A stretch of DNA of 64,000 bases from Anodontia alba (GCA_964016985.1 OZ024827.1:15146374-15210373); one strand, 5' to 3'; shown: positions 30,083 to 41,440, counted from the first letter of the stretch. A program made the numbers and translations. The notes: a model not told the origin generated them from the sequence alone.

Positions 30083-30160
30083 GGGCCCTGAATATTTAGG
30101 GTAAATATGGCAGTTAAAGTATACTAGAATCATTTGTACCTTTTACACTTTTTACCTGTA

Positions 30161-30367
30161 TTAACCTCTACCCCTCTCTGGGCTAATTCAGCAGACAACA
30201 TTTTTTTTTTTTTTATTTTCTCCAGAAAACAGATTTGACATTTTATGCAATTGTCTCCTGTTGAGACCATTAGCATGAATTGTCAAAACTTATTTTCTAG
30301 GAAAAATAAGAAAAAAGTAATTCAAAATGTTTCTGCTGAAATTTTTACCCAGCATGCAAAAGGTTAA
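30161..30367. mobile_element. C MITE
   Basis: TTAA|CCTCTACCCCTCTCTGGG to acccagcatgcaaaagg|TTAA. Confidence 0.8.
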
Positions 30368-31115
30368 TGAAATTGAATTACCTGTGCATGTTTTCACAGA
30401 AACCCAGGACCATATGCTAAAGTCATCATTACACAATATGTGTTATTCCTTGCCAAAAATTGTTTCTGCCTTGGTAACCATAGTAAAGGAAAACAGTTTT
30501 TTTCTGAGATGCATTTCATTTAAATGTATTCAGATGAACTCTAGAACTGATGTTGTTTCATCGTCTTGAAATTCTATTACCTTCTCAGGTGATCTGTCTG
30601 TTGTTGGCCCACAGCAGGATAAGTTGTGTCTAACTGTTACATTCAGATTTCTTGTGTTATAGGGGGTATTTTTTTTTTTCAGGAAGGCTTTCTCTTATAC
30701 CAGAGACAAGAGAAATTATTTTAAGTTTTCATAGTTAATTTAATGCTTTTACCTTACCTTTTTGCCCACCACCCAGGCACCCATTACATCCTGCAATCAG
30801 GGTTAGAGTGGGAGGTAGAGGGGTTGGAGTGTGTGGTTTTTTTTAACAAAAAATTTTCAGTGAATAAAATAAGAAAAAGAAGAAAACATCACTTATATGT
30901 TGGCCGTAACCTTCCCCTCTTCTCACCGGAGGTGATGTTGATTGAGAGCAGGTAGGGGTGTGGGGATGGAGAAAAAATTAATAAAAGAAAACTTTCCTGG
31001 CCACCAGGCCCTGCCCAGCCTCTCCTCTCAAAGTGATGTATGCCCAATGACCCTGCCCCCACAAACCCGTAAGGTAGATAATAGAGGGTAAAAGAAAAAT
31101 CTCTGTATTTTTTTT
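30368..31115. other. No gene recognised
   Basis: About 750 bases without a known repeat. There are short purine-rich and G-rich stretches around 30800-30970. A 70-codon frame here lacks recognisable features. Confidence 0.4.
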
Positions 31116-32322
31116 AGCTCACCTGATCATAAAGCTCATAGTGAGCAATTGTGATCACCTGGTGTCCATCGTCTGTTGTGCGTCTGACATCTACAATTTC
31201 ACTGAAGCTTCTTCTGCTTTGAAACTGTTGGGTTGATTTTACTGAAACTTCACAGAAATCATCCTCTCTTAAATTTCTTCAAAACTTTTGGATATATGCA
31301 GAATGCTGGTTTCCATGACAACAGAAAAAAAACTTTAAAGATCTTCTCCTCAGAATCTGCTCAATGGATTTCAACGAAATTGTACTGGGATGTTCTTTTG
31401 GTGACTTTCTATTAGATTACTTCAACTCATGTTGATTCATTGAAAAACATGGCTGCCAGTGGGCAGGGCATTTTTGCCTCATCATTGGCTATAGTGCAAA
31501 CCAAAAGTCTTCTCAGAATCTGTTTAAGGAATTTCATTGAAATTTTACAGGATTTTTTTTTTGTGACTTTCTTTGAGATTCCTCCAACTCATGTTGATCC
31601 ATTGAAAAACATGGTTGCCAGTGAGCCGGGCATTTTTGCATTATATTTTGGCTATAGTGCAAACTTTGAAAAGCTTCTTTGAATTCATTTTAGGGATTTC
31701 AATGAAATTTTATAGGCTTGTTCTTTGGGTGACTTTCTATCAGGCTCCTTCAACTTACGTTGACTCGTCAAAAAACATGGTGGGCAGTGGGCAGAGCATT
31801 TTGGCAATATTAGGTTTTTAAACTTAAAAAATATTCTTTGTAGATGGTTCCTGGTAGATTTTAATGAAATTTTACTGGAATGTCCCATAGATGACTCTGT
31901 CACAATTCTTCTGGTACTCCTCAATAGAATGGAAAACATGGCCACCAGTAAATGAGCATATGATTATCTCTGGTTTTGCTGAAAAAAAATTGAAAAAAAA
32001 AAATAATGGGACATCCGTTCATCTTCCACTGCTGGGGTAAAATCTAACTTGAAAAGCAGCTTGTTACTTAGAAAGATGAATAGTGTTGACACGAAATCAG
32101 AAAACACATACTGGATAACACGGCTGAAAAATCATTGAAAAGAACAATTTACCCCAATAAATGCAATTAAGTGCAGAAAGTTCTCTTTATATTCCCATCA
32201 TATGACAGAAAAATAAATAGTGAAAATGACAAAAAATTGCAATTTGAAATTGTTCCTGTTTGGGCTGTGCATACCAGCCATTACTCAGGTGAGCAATACA
32301 GGGCCAACAGTCCCTCTTGTTG
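31116..32322. mobile_element. L element, diverged
   Basis: Opens agctcacctgatcataaagc and gtgagcaattgtgatcacct; ends ttactcaggtgagcaataca-gggcc...tccctcttgttg. Core units of roughly 130-160 bp repeat aatttcattgaaattttaca-like and actttctattaga-like phrases with catggctgccagtgggcagg. Confidence 0.65.
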
Positions 32323-32594
32323 TTTGCCTTGTTCACCACTGGATGCCACCCAGTTAAGAATTAAAACAGGATGATCCACTGGTGGCACTCATAAGGCATG
32401 TTTCATTATTTTCTGACAGCTTAACTGAACTGCAAACAAACATCTTTTTTTTTTTTTTGTGCTGTAAAATATATTGTTCCATAGTAATTTTTGCAGAAAA
32501 CAACCTGTGGTTTAAATTGTAGAAACAGAATGCTTGCACTTTTTTGCCCCAAAGGAAATACTCTTGGACACTATAATAATTAGGAAAACATTCA

Positions 32595-32803
32595 TTAACC
32601 CTTTAAGCACCAATCACAACTGCAATAGACAACAATTTTTTATTTTTTTGTTTTTCAGAGAAAACAAGTCTTGACATTTCATGTGAATCATCTGCTTGGC
32701 AGATGATTCACATGAAATGTCGACTTTTTTTTCTCTGAAAAATAATAAAAAAAAATTTCGAATGTCGTCTCCTACAAATTTTGCTTGGCGCTTTAAGGGT
32801 TAA
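32595..32803. mobile_element. B MITE, reference copy
   Basis: TTAA|CCCTTTAAGCACCAATCA to gcttggcgctttaaggg|TTAA. Central palindrome aagtcttgacatttcatgtg, aatcatctgcttggcag and its complement, then tttttctctgaaaaataata. Confidence 0.85.
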
Positions 32804-33067
32804 TGTATCAGAAAGCAAGCAGACCTCACAGGATTGTTATGCTTTGCACATACCTATGGTGAATACGGTGGATCTCTGAGGAGCAAAGGAGCATTTTGCC
32901 TCATTCTCAGTCAAAACAACAGATGTCTGTCTGTGCACAGAGATCCTCCAAATAACCATCCCAGTTAGAAGGATGATGCATTGTTCTAACATTATTAGAC
33001 TGAGTTGAAAACTCTGTTTGTTTTATTCGTTTTACATCACTTTCAACATCTTTCATTCATATTGCAG

Positions 33068-33187
33068 CAGTGTCTGGATGTGGCAGTGAGCTCAGTGCTT
33101 ACTTTTAAGAGTTCTGCCTCACTGAAATATCATGACACAGACACACAATTTGATATTCCACCCTATATTGACACTGGGCTGGGCTAA
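33068..33187 (+). other. Possible 3'-terminal exon, unrecognised
   Basis: A pyrimidine-bearing stretch ending in cattcatattgcag (acceptor-like) precedes 39 open codons and TAA. The peptide (starting Q-C-L-D-V-A-V, ending I-D-T-G-L-G) has ordinary protein composition and matches no repeat elsewhere in the window. I do not recognise it and see no polyadenylation signal close by. A chance frame is at least as likely. Confidence 0.15.
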
Positions 33188-33559
33188 CTAGTTCTGATTC
33201 CTAGCTCTACTTTCATAATGCTAAGTGCCAAGGGAAAGCACAGCTACTACCATTTTTAGCTTGCCTGTATGAAAATACAGGAAGTTCTATTGCACTAGGC
33301 ATTAGCATGAGCGTTGGCAGCAGCATTAAAAAAAGTTTTACCTCAGTTTTTTTAAAAGACGTTATATTTTCTAAATCCTCAGATGGATTTAGTTTATATT
33401 TGGTATGATTACAGATGTTGGTCCAAAATTTTATTGAGCACTATCCACACCCCTCAAGGTCACTGACTTAGAAAATCTGTTAAAGTTTTGCGCCAAAGTT
33501 TTTAAGATCTGATAGACAAGTGCTAGTTCAGGGGAACTGTCCTGTCTTGCGACAGGCTT

Positions 33560-33660
33560 TGTTAAAATCTTCGGTTTGACTTGACAGGTAATCGAACCCA
33601 CTACTTCCCGGTCACAAAATGTACAATTTACCAATAATAATTGAGCTACTGAGTTGATGG
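33560..33660 (-). mobile_element. tRNA-like SINE head remnant
   Basis: On the minus strand: actcagtagctcaattatta (A-box-like), ...gaccgggaagtagtgggttc and gattacctgtcaag (B-box-like). The body is not recognisable. Confidence 0.3.
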
Positions 33661-33664
33661 CTCT

Positions 33665-33874
33665 TTAATACTTAGCATGCTTGGTAAAAAGTTCAGCAGA
33701 TAATATATTGAAATATTTTTCTTATTTTACTCAAGAAAGTAGGATTTGACATTTCATGCAAATTGTCTCCTATGGAGACAATTTGCATGCAATGTCAAAA
33801 CCTATTTTCTGTTAAAAATAAGAAAATATTAATTTGTTGTCTGCTGAATTTGGCCTGAGAGTGGTATAGGTTAA
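33665..33874. mobile_element. C MITE
   Basis: TTAA|TACTTAGCATGCTTGGTA to gcctgagagtggtatagg|TTAA; core palindrome tttcatgcaaattgtctcct with its inverse is close to perfect. Confidence 0.85.
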
Positions 33875-34045
33875 TAAATTCATATGTATGAAATGAAGTC
33901 TCAGATCAGCTGTCATATCCAGGATCTTCATGGTCTGCTTGCAGAATCAATAGATACCGTAGAATAGATTGACAAACAGAAGACTCTCAGACTGTGCAGA
34001 TCACAGGATGATTTGGGCCGTCAGTGTTCAAATATTTGAGCTACT

Positions 34046-34577
34046 GAGTTTGAAGTGATAAGTAAAAATATAGCAGATGACATTCTAAAACTGATTGAAA
34101 TAAGGCTTGACATTTCATGTGAATTGTCTGCCTAGCAGACAATCCACATGAAATGTGAAGCCTTAGTTTCTCTGAACAGGCACAGTGGCTCAGTGATAGA
34201 GCGTCCGCTTTGCGATCGGGAGGTTGCGGGTTCGATCCCCGGCCGGGTCATACCAAAGACTTTAAAAATGGTACTAGCTGCTCTTTCGCTTGGCGCTCAG
34301 CATTAAGAAAGTAGAGCTAGGACTGGTCAGCTCAGTGTCAGTATAATGTGACTGGGTGGAATATCATGTCAAAGTGTCTGAGGCGTGATATTTCAGTTAG
34401 GCAGCACTTTAAAAGTGAGCATTGAGCTCCCTGCGACAGCCAGACACCATCGTGATATGACTAAAAGATTGTTGAAAGCGATGTTAAGCCTAAATCAAAC
34501 AAACAAACTTAGTTTTTCTGAAAATAACAAAAATATTCAAAGTGTCATCTATTGTAGTTCTAATTAGCACTGTAAAG
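34046..34577. mobile_element. B MITE split by an S2 SINE
   Basis: gtttgaagtgataagtaaaa, aaggcttgacatttcatgtg, attgtctgcctagcagacaa, then after the SINE aaaataacaaaaatattcaa, tgtcatctattgtagttcta, attagcactgtaaagg. Terminal TTAA sites have eroded. Confidence 0.65.
34177..34507 (+). mobile_element. S2 tRNA-derived SINE, complete
   Basis: Target duplication cttagtttctctgaa / cttagtttttctgaa (34162-34176 and 34508-34522), one difference in 15. Head: A box tggctcagtgatagagcg, B box gggttcgatcccc, acceptor-like arms GGCACAG/ccgggtc. Body unlike S1 (ttggcgctcagcattaagaa, gcagcactttaaaagtgagc, gaaagcgatgttaagcctaa); tail (caaa)n. Pol III transcription is implied by the boxes. Confidence 0.9.
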
Positions 34578-34869
34578 GTTCTTGTATTGTATGTTAATTA
34601 TGTTTTCATGAAAAAATAATTAAAAACTTCAGTATTTTTATCTCCAAAAATAGCCACTCATCTTTGTTTCTGTGAGTAATTTTTATACGAAGCATAAGCC
34701 CCAGAATCATCCAATCATTTGCCTTCTAATTACCCAAACTATTTGATCTGCCCTAGTAGTTTCAGGAAACTAGACACACATAACAGACACTGGTTGGAAG
34801 CTAGATTACTTTAACATACGTGGCTTACCAATTGAAAACTTCCCTTCTTTCACCTGTGTCAGTATCAGT

Positions 34870-34872
<3 letters not shown>

Positions 34873-34950
<78 letters not shown>
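34873..34950. repeat. (CA)n microsatellite
   Basis: About 39 uninterrupted CA repeats. Long enough to be highly length-polymorphic and able to adopt Z-DNA. Confidence 0.95.
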
Positions 34951-34953
<3 letters not shown>

Positions 34954-34980
34954 TTACCCTTTTTAGCGGGGACACTCAAA

Positions 34981-35014
34981 CCCCCCCCCCCTCCCCCCCC
35001 CCCCCCCCCCCCCC
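34981..35014. repeat. Poly-C tract (C11 T C22)
   Basis: Thirty bases downstream of the CA repeat. G4-forming on the minus strand. Assembly or read errors are likely in such a tract. Confidence 0.9.
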
Positions 35015-35230
35015 AAATGGATAATTGGCAAACAGTGCAGACCCAGGTCAGATCATGCCACAGCACAAACTTGCACTCAGTCTGATCACTCTTCTCTGTT
35101 GGCCTTGAGGAACAACCTTCAATCCTTTGCTTTCCACACAACAGCCAATGAAGACAGATCAGCCTGCACATTAGAGCAGATCATATTGTACATTTTCTCA
35201 CTTTGGGGCTTATTATCCTTCTACCAGAGA

Positions 35231-35441
35231 TTAACCCTTCTCATGCTGAACACGACATGCCCTGTCTTAGCAAACAGTATAGCTCCAGATCAGTTGGCTT
35301 CTGAAGAAGCCAACTGGTCTGGATCTGCTCTGTTTGTCATTAAATATGTAAATTTCTGTCAATAACCAGATCAAGTAATCTGATTGGTGAAAATTAGGAG
35401 TGGGTGTGGCATCTTAATTTATTCAGCATAATAAGAATTAA
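35231..35441. mobile_element. A MITE
   Basis: TTAA|CCCTTCTCATGCTGAACA to attcagcataataagaa|TTAA; core atcagttggcttctgaagaa|gcc and complement near perfect. Confidence 0.85.
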
Positions 35442-35733
35442 GCATGACATAATGTATTCAGTCCAGATCCCAGCAGTGTCAGCTTCAGTGTTACTGTTGA
35501 CATTGGTGTTGGCTTTCATATGACAGTTTGCTCTGTGCATGATATCTCTTGAACTGGTCTGATCTGAAGTTGAATGTTCATAGGTGCTCCTTGGATAGCC
35601 AGAGATCCCAGCTTTCTTCAGGTAGACAGCCAGATCATACTGTGCAGGTTGATCAAAGTATTTTTTGGGTTAACATTTGCAAAGGCACAGATTCTCACAT
35701 TGTGGTTCCAGCACTGTAGTCATTTGTTAACCA

Positions 35734-35960
35734 TTAACCCATTGTAAACTGAATAGGCTCCCCCATGCTATATATTGGAAGAGTCCAATTTCAATTTTAT
35801 GTATGTCTTGCTATAAGATTTAAATATTCCTAGAGAAAGACAGCTAAACCATTTGCAAACAATGGAGACCCTGATCAAATGCCGCATTCTGCTGTGTCTG
35901 ATCTGGGTCAGCACTCTTTGCCCATTATCTTTTTAGGGTCTATAGACTACAATGGATTAA
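35734..35960. mobile_element. J MITE, TTAA ends intact
   Basis: TTAA|CCCATTGTAAACTGAATA to gtctatagactacaatgg-a|TTAA. Arms share gctatatattggaagagtcc and gatttaaatattcctagaga with the other J copies; core aaacaatggagaccctgatc / tctgatctgggtcagcactc. Confidence 0.75.
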
Positions 35961-36167
35961 AGCACTGATCACAACTGCAGCAGATGACATTTTATTTTTT
36001 TTATTTTTGAGAGAAAATAAGGCTTGACATTTCATATGAACCAACTGCTTGGCAGATGATTCACATGAAATGCCAAGCTTTATTTTCTCTGAAAAATAAT
36101 AAAAAAAAACAACAACAACAACAACAAAATTTAGAATGGTTTCTGCTTCAAATTTGCTCAGCGCTTT
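35957..36167. mobile_element. B MITE abutting J
   Basis: Uses the J element's right TTAA as its own left boundary (TTAAAGCACTGATCACAACT). Core ttgacatttcatatgaacca / gattcacatgaaatgccaag. An (aac)n stretch lies in the right arm. Confidence 0.75.
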
Positions 36168-36169
36168 CA

Positions 36170-36357
36170 TTCTTAGCACTCTGGGTACAATTTTCAGCAC
36201 ATGACACTGAAATACTTTTCTTATTTTCTGAGGATTGGAGACAATTTGCATGAAAATGTCAAAACCTGTTCCTGAAAAAAAAAAAAAATAAATAAAATAT
36301 TTCAGTATGTGGTCTGCTGAAATTTTTACCCTGAGTGCAAAGCTTTAAGGATTAACA
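36170..36357. mobile_element. C MITE, left core arm deleted
   Basis: cttagcactctgggtacaat, cttattttctgaggattgga, gacaatttgcatgaaaatgt, tgagtgcaaagctttaagga|TTAA. It follows B with no spacer, making a J-B-C array. Confidence 0.7.
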
Positions 36358-36507
36358 CTCCTTGCATGTTACTGTTGATACCTCATTACTTATTTTTGTT
36401 TTCTCTGTTTTACACAACTGAAGTAATTAAGGTCATATGAAATCAACCTAACTTCAGGTGTGTGTTTTCATTCTTGCAATTATTTCTCATAGCACCAGAT
36501 AGGAGGG

Positions 36508-36803
36508 ATTGGTCTCAGTGGCTCAGTTGGATGCTATCCTGACTGGTGATCAGGAGGCCATTGGTACAATCCCCCCTGGGTCTAGCAGCATTCTTTCATG
36601 GAGATTGATCTTGAAATATTTTCTACTGTGATTCTCTCCCTTCCGCTGATTCAAGAAGTGCAGTTGTCAGTTTCTGGTGAAAGCAGGAGCATAAGTACTG
36701 GTTAACCACCTAGAGGAGTAAGCCTGCCCAGAAAAATTGTGGTTATGTAAATTGACAGGCTAGATATACCTTAACAGTGTTGACTGGGCCGTTAAACTTC
36801 AAA
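36508..36803 (+). mobile_element. S1 SINE
   Basis: gattggtctcagtggctcag, ttggatgctatcctgactgg, B box ggtacaatcccccctgg, conserved body, caaaccatcagatcaacc tail. No clean duplication was found. Confidence 0.8.
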
Positions 36804-37210
36804 CCATCAGATCAACCAGATCAGATGGGTATGCAGATAAATATGTTTTAGTGAAAAAATAAAAAAATATTTGTATAAAAATTCCTCTTATCTGGAGCTT
36901 TCTGAAAGTTTAGCACTAAAATGCCCTTCTTTCTGAAGCTTTGATTTCTTCTACAATTTATTTATTTCCCTCAGCTTCTCATTTATGCCTCATTCTTTTG
37001 ATTTATAGCTATATTATTTATTTTCTGATATATTTATTTGCAATCCTAACAGTAGTAGAAATATCAAAGGGAAGGCATATGTTCTTGAAAGACTGAATGT
37101 TCCAAAGTTTATATAACACAGGAATAAGTGTATATCATTTATTTGCCCCAAAACAATGCTCTAAATCATATATTCATTCCTGATAAAATACATCTAACTG
37201 GTGAATACTG
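36804..37210. other. No feature seen
   Basis: AT-rich; a short D-like phrase (atatttgtataaaaattcct, cttatctggagctttctg) occurs near 36870 without arms. Confidence 0.4.
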
Positions 37211-37410
37211 TTAACCCTTGTCCTGCTGAACCCGGACATACCCTGCCTTTGCAAACAGTGTAGATCCAGATCAGTTGGCACTGATCTGGATTTGCACTGT
37301 TTGTCATTAAGTATGTGAGTTTGTATCAACAGCCTGGATCAAGTAATATGATTGGCTGAAAATTAGAAGTGGGCATGGCATCTTAAATTATTCAGCATGA
37401 CACGGGTTAA
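37211..37410. mobile_element. A MITE with a short tip
   Basis: TTAA|CCCTTGTCCTGCTGAACC to ttcagcatgacacggg|TTAA. The tip is reduced to atcagttggcactgatctgg. Confidence 0.85.
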
Positions 37411-37412
37411 AG

Positions 37413-37772
37413 AGCAGTAACTCAAACACTGAAGGCTCATTTACTGTGGCTAATTCAAACTCGTTTTTGGGTCTTAGGAAATTCCTCTCTTAGCTCTAGA
37501 AAACAAATACTTTGGGGATATTTTTGGTAAATTTTCTTATTCCATCATGAAAATGTTAGGTTGAGTGTAGGCATTAGAATCACCTCATCAAGATTATTCT
37601 GATGAACTCACTCTACATACCATTATTTTATAGAAGCTTGAAAAGACACCCCAAAGTTATCCCCCTTTGCTTCCTGACCTGGCACAATGATTAACCTTCA
37701 GTAGCTCAAACTACCCATGCCTAGACCAAATTTCCATGCTTCCAAAGATGTTTGACCATGGAAGTTTGACTG
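37413..37772. mobile_element. P pogo-like MITE, second copy
   Basis: Collinear with 13459-13809: tttactgtggctaattcaaa, ctcgtttttgggtcttagga, a weak D-like hairpin (ttgagtgtaggcattagaat / attctgatgaactcactcta), and tggaagtttgactgta. The left end is degenerate. Confidence 0.65.
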
Positions 37773-37811
37773 TATGTACAAATTTATATATTTTGTCTTA
37801 GTACCTTTAGA

Positions 37812-37960
37812 GAGGTGCCATTTCTGAGTGGTTAGAACATTTGACTGTGGTGCTGAAGGTTGCAAGTTCAAGCCCAGCTCAAATCATCAGCTGAAAAACT
37901 TCACCCAGCAGTAAATGTTACCCTTAAATACCTTTAAGCTGTTCATCTTGTTGGTCTTAA
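37812..37960 (+). mobile_element. tRNA-like SINE head, further family
   Basis: gtgccatttctgagtggtta (A-box-like), gaacatttgactgtggtgct, gaaggttgcaagttcaagcc (B-box-like). It differs from S1-S3 heads. The 3' extent is a guess. Confidence 0.4.
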
Positions 37961-37975
37961 GAATGTTCAGTTTGT

Positions 37976-40900
37976 TATGTCCCAACTTTGAAGAAGTTGG
38001 AGGGGCATATTGCTTCTGGGGTGTTCATCCGTTCGTCCTTCCATTTGTCATGCTTTTTTATGCATTGCATAACTTTAGAAACATGCATGCTACTGTTTTG
38101 AAATTTCTTATATGGATTCCTCATGAAAAAATAGCTGACACATATTTTTGTTCTCGGCAGGATTATGCCCCTTTTCTGAGTTATGGCCCTTTGAAAAAAA
38201 TATGGGTGCTATCTTGTCAGCAAAATATCTCAAAAACTGTTGAAGCTAGAGCCTTGAAACTTGATGAACAGACTGGTAGTGATGAGTAGACAACCTGATT
38301 AACTTTTGAATAAATTTTGAAAAATACTTCATGAGTTATGCCTTTGTAACTTTGGGCATTTTTACCTTGTTAGCAAGATATCTAAAAATCTATTGGAGCT
38401 AGAGCCATGAAACTTGGTGAATTGATTGGTAATGATGAGTAGATGACCTGATTAACTTTTAAATAAATTTTGAAAAAATATTACATGAGTAATGGCCCTT
38501 TGTAATTTTGGGCATTTTTCCCTTGTCAGCAATAATTTAAAAACTATTGAAGCTAGAGCCTTGAAACTTGAAGAATAGACTGGTAGTGATGAGCAGACAA
38601 TCAGATTAACTTTGAATAAATTTTGAAAAATACTTCATGAGTTATGGCCCTTTGTAACTTTGGGCATTTTACCTCGTCAGCAAAGTGTCTCAAAACTGTT
38701 GGAGTTAGAGCCTTGAAACTTGACGAATTGATTTGTATTGATGAGTAGATGACCTGATTAACTTTTGAATAAAATTTTTAAAAAATATTTCATGAGTAAT
38801 GACCCTTTGTACTTTTGGGCATTTTTCCCTTGTCAGCAAAATAATTAAAAACCTGTTGAAGTAAGCGCCTTGAAAGTTGATGTATAGATTAGAGGTGATG
38901 AGAAGGAAGTTGGAGGGACCTATTGCTTCTGGGCATGAGTTATGGCCCTTTGTAAATTTGGGCATTTTTCCTTGTCAGCAAAATATCTGAATAACTATTG
39001 GAGCTAGAGCCTCATAACTTGATGAATAGATTGGTAGTGATGAGAAGATGAGAAGAAGACCTGATTAACTTTTTGAATAAATTCTGACAAATATTTCAGA
39101 AGTTATGGCCTTTTGTAGAATGGGCCATTTTTAGCTCACCTGAGCTCTGCTCAGGATGAGCTATTGTGATCACTTTTCGTCCGTCGTCTGTCCGTCCGTC
39201 CGTCCGTTAACATTTTCAAACAACTTCTCCTCTTAAACCGCTGAGCCAATTTTGCTCAAATTTCATATGGAGCCTCCTTAGGATGGGGGAACGAAAAATT
39301 GCTAAAATGGTCACGGTCTGTTGACCAAGATGGCCGCCACGCCCATATATGGTAAAAACCTTTAAAAATCTTCTCCTCCAGAACCGAGAATGCCTTGGGG
39401 CTGAACCTTTGCAGGAATCATTGGGGACGGGAGGTCTACCAAAATTGCTAAAAGAATTGTCGTACGTTGACATTTGACCTTTTTACGGCAAGGTCAAGTT
39501 TGCTTCCCTATGCATTTGTATGGGAAAAACCTTTAAAGATCTTCTTCTCCAAAACCGAGCATGCCTTATGGCTGAATCTTTTCATATATCTTTGGGAACA
39601 GGAGAGCTACCAAAATTGCTAAAATAATGGTGGTACATTGACATTTGACCTTTTTACGGTAAGGTTAATTTTGCTTCCTTATGCATTTGTATGGGAAAAA
39701 TGTTCAGAATTTCAAACAACTTCTCCTCTGGAGCCTCTGGGCCAATTTTGCTCAAATTTCATATGGCGCTTCCTTAGAGTGGGGGAACGAAAAATTGCTA
39801 AAATGGTCGCCGTCCGTTGACCAAGATGGCCGCCACGCCCATATATGGTAAAGACCTTTAAAAATCTTCTCCTTCAGAACCGAGAATGCCTTGGGGCTGA
39901 ACCTTTGCAGGAATCATTGGGGACGGGAGGTCTACCAACATTGCTAAAAGAATTGTCGTATATTGACGTTTGACCTTTTTACGGCAAGGTCAAGTTTGCT
40001 TCCCTGTGCATTTGTATGGGAAAAACCTTTAAAAATCTTATTCTCCAAAACCGAGCATGCCTTATGGCTGAATCTTTGCATATATCCTCGGGAACAGGAG
40101 GGCTACCAAAATTGCTAAAATAATGGTCGTACATTGACATTTGACCTTTTTACGTTAAGGTCAATTTTGCTTCCTTATGCATTTGTATGGGAAAAATGTT
40201 CAGAATTTCAAACAACTTCTCCTCTGGAGCCTCAGGGCCAATTTTGCTCAAATTTCATATGGAGCCTCCTTAGTTAGGGGGAACAAAAGATAGCTAAGAT
40301 GGTCACGGTTCATTGACCAAGATGGGCGCCATGCCCATATATGGTAAAAAACCTTTATAAATCTTCTTCTCTAGAACCGAGGATGCTTCGGGGCTTAATG
40401 TTTGCATAAATCATCGGGGATAGGGGGTCTATCAAAGTTGCTAAAATAATGGTCATACATTGACATTGACCTTTTTACGGCAAGGTCAAGTTGCTTCCTT
40501 ATGCATTTGCATGGGAAAAAACATTTAAAAACCTTAATCTCCAAAACCGAGGATGGCTTATGGCTGAATCATCGCATATATCATCTGGAACGGGCAATCT
40601 ACCGAAGTTGCTAAAATAATTGTCATACATTAACATTTAACCTTTTTACAGCCATGTCAAGTTTGCTTCTGTATGCATTTGTATGGGCCCCATACATTTG
40701 TGTTCCGGGCCAGTGTTGCTCAAATTTCATGTGGAGCCTCCGTGGGCAGGAGAATGAAAGATTGCTAAAATGGGTATGGTCCATTGATCAAAATGGCTGC
40801 CATACCCATATATGGTAAAAACCTTTAAAAATCTTCTTCTCCATAACCAAATATGCCCTGGGTCCTAATCTTTGCACAAATTATGGGGGACAGGAGATCT

Positions 40901-41440
40901 ACCAAAATTGCTCAAATGATGGTTCTATGTTGACATTTGACCTTTTTGCCTCCAAGGTCAAATTTGCTTCCCTATTTGTGTGGGCCCTATACATTTATAT
41001 TGAAAGTATCGAAGTGACTTGTAGATCAACAGTAGTCAAAATTGTTCTGATTGGAAATCTAAGATGGCCATCATCTGGTTTATATTTATAATATTTCCCT
41101 GCCACTGTGCTGTTTACATGTATAAAATCACGATTCTTTAGAAACCACTTAGCCAATTTCCACCAAATTTCACATTGATCCTTCTGTTGAAATGTGATTG
41201 ATAGTCTTTTCAAATGATCATGCTCCATTGACTGTCAGGCTCATATATTCTTCTTCAAAACTAAGAACTGTTCAAATGATGATATTTTCATTAGTTGCAA
41301 TGATAGGATTGGAAAAATTTTGCATAACATCTGCATATCTGCAGTGGCTATGTCACTCAGGTTAGCGAATCATGGCCCGTGGGCCTCTTGTTTATTTTGT
41401 ATTATCTTTAGAGGCAAGCATTTGGTTGGGGGCATAGTGT
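37976..41440. mobile_element. M element split by an L element
   Basis: 5' end tatgtcccaactttgaagaa / gttggaggggcatattgctt hairpin, then tccgttcgtccttccattt. Six core units start near 38220, 38372, 38529, 38680, 38837 and 38978 (period about 152 bp) around gagctagagccttgaaactt and catgagttatggccctttgt. After 39133-41392 it resumes and ends ttgggggcatagtgttttac|aaacaca, the same end as at 26995. Confidence 0.65.
39133..41392. mobile_element. L element inside M
   Basis: agctcacctgagctctgctc, (GTCC)n tract, core repeats beginning tttcaaacaacttctcctct near 39211, 39708 and 40207 (period about 497 bp), and the 3' end ctcaggttagcgaatcatgg, hairpin GGCCCGTGGGCC, TCTTGTTT. It shares long stretches with 27459-29261. 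The minus-strand frame at 39216-39473 repeats the peptide phrase seen there. Confidence 0.8.

Larger units (their letters stand above)
29440..30112. mobile_element. G MITE holding three insertions
   Basis: G phrases ccttgcaatacttattctaa, cctaaaatttgaacaagcgt, gataaattacaaacagtgta and tgaatatttagggtaaatat occur in order but are separated by 29484-29752, 29843-29900 and 29910-30082. Together they form one heavily loaded copy. Confidence 0.6.
32804..33664. other. Repeat-poor stretch
   Basis: The longest run here without clear MITEs. Holds the exon-like frame at 33068-33187 and a weak tRNA-like remnant at 33560-33660. Confidence 0.35.

Noticed and set aside
34806..35171. 121-codon minus-strand frame with long C-V repeats and poly-G
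   Set aside because: It is a reading of the CA microsatellite and the poly-C tract.
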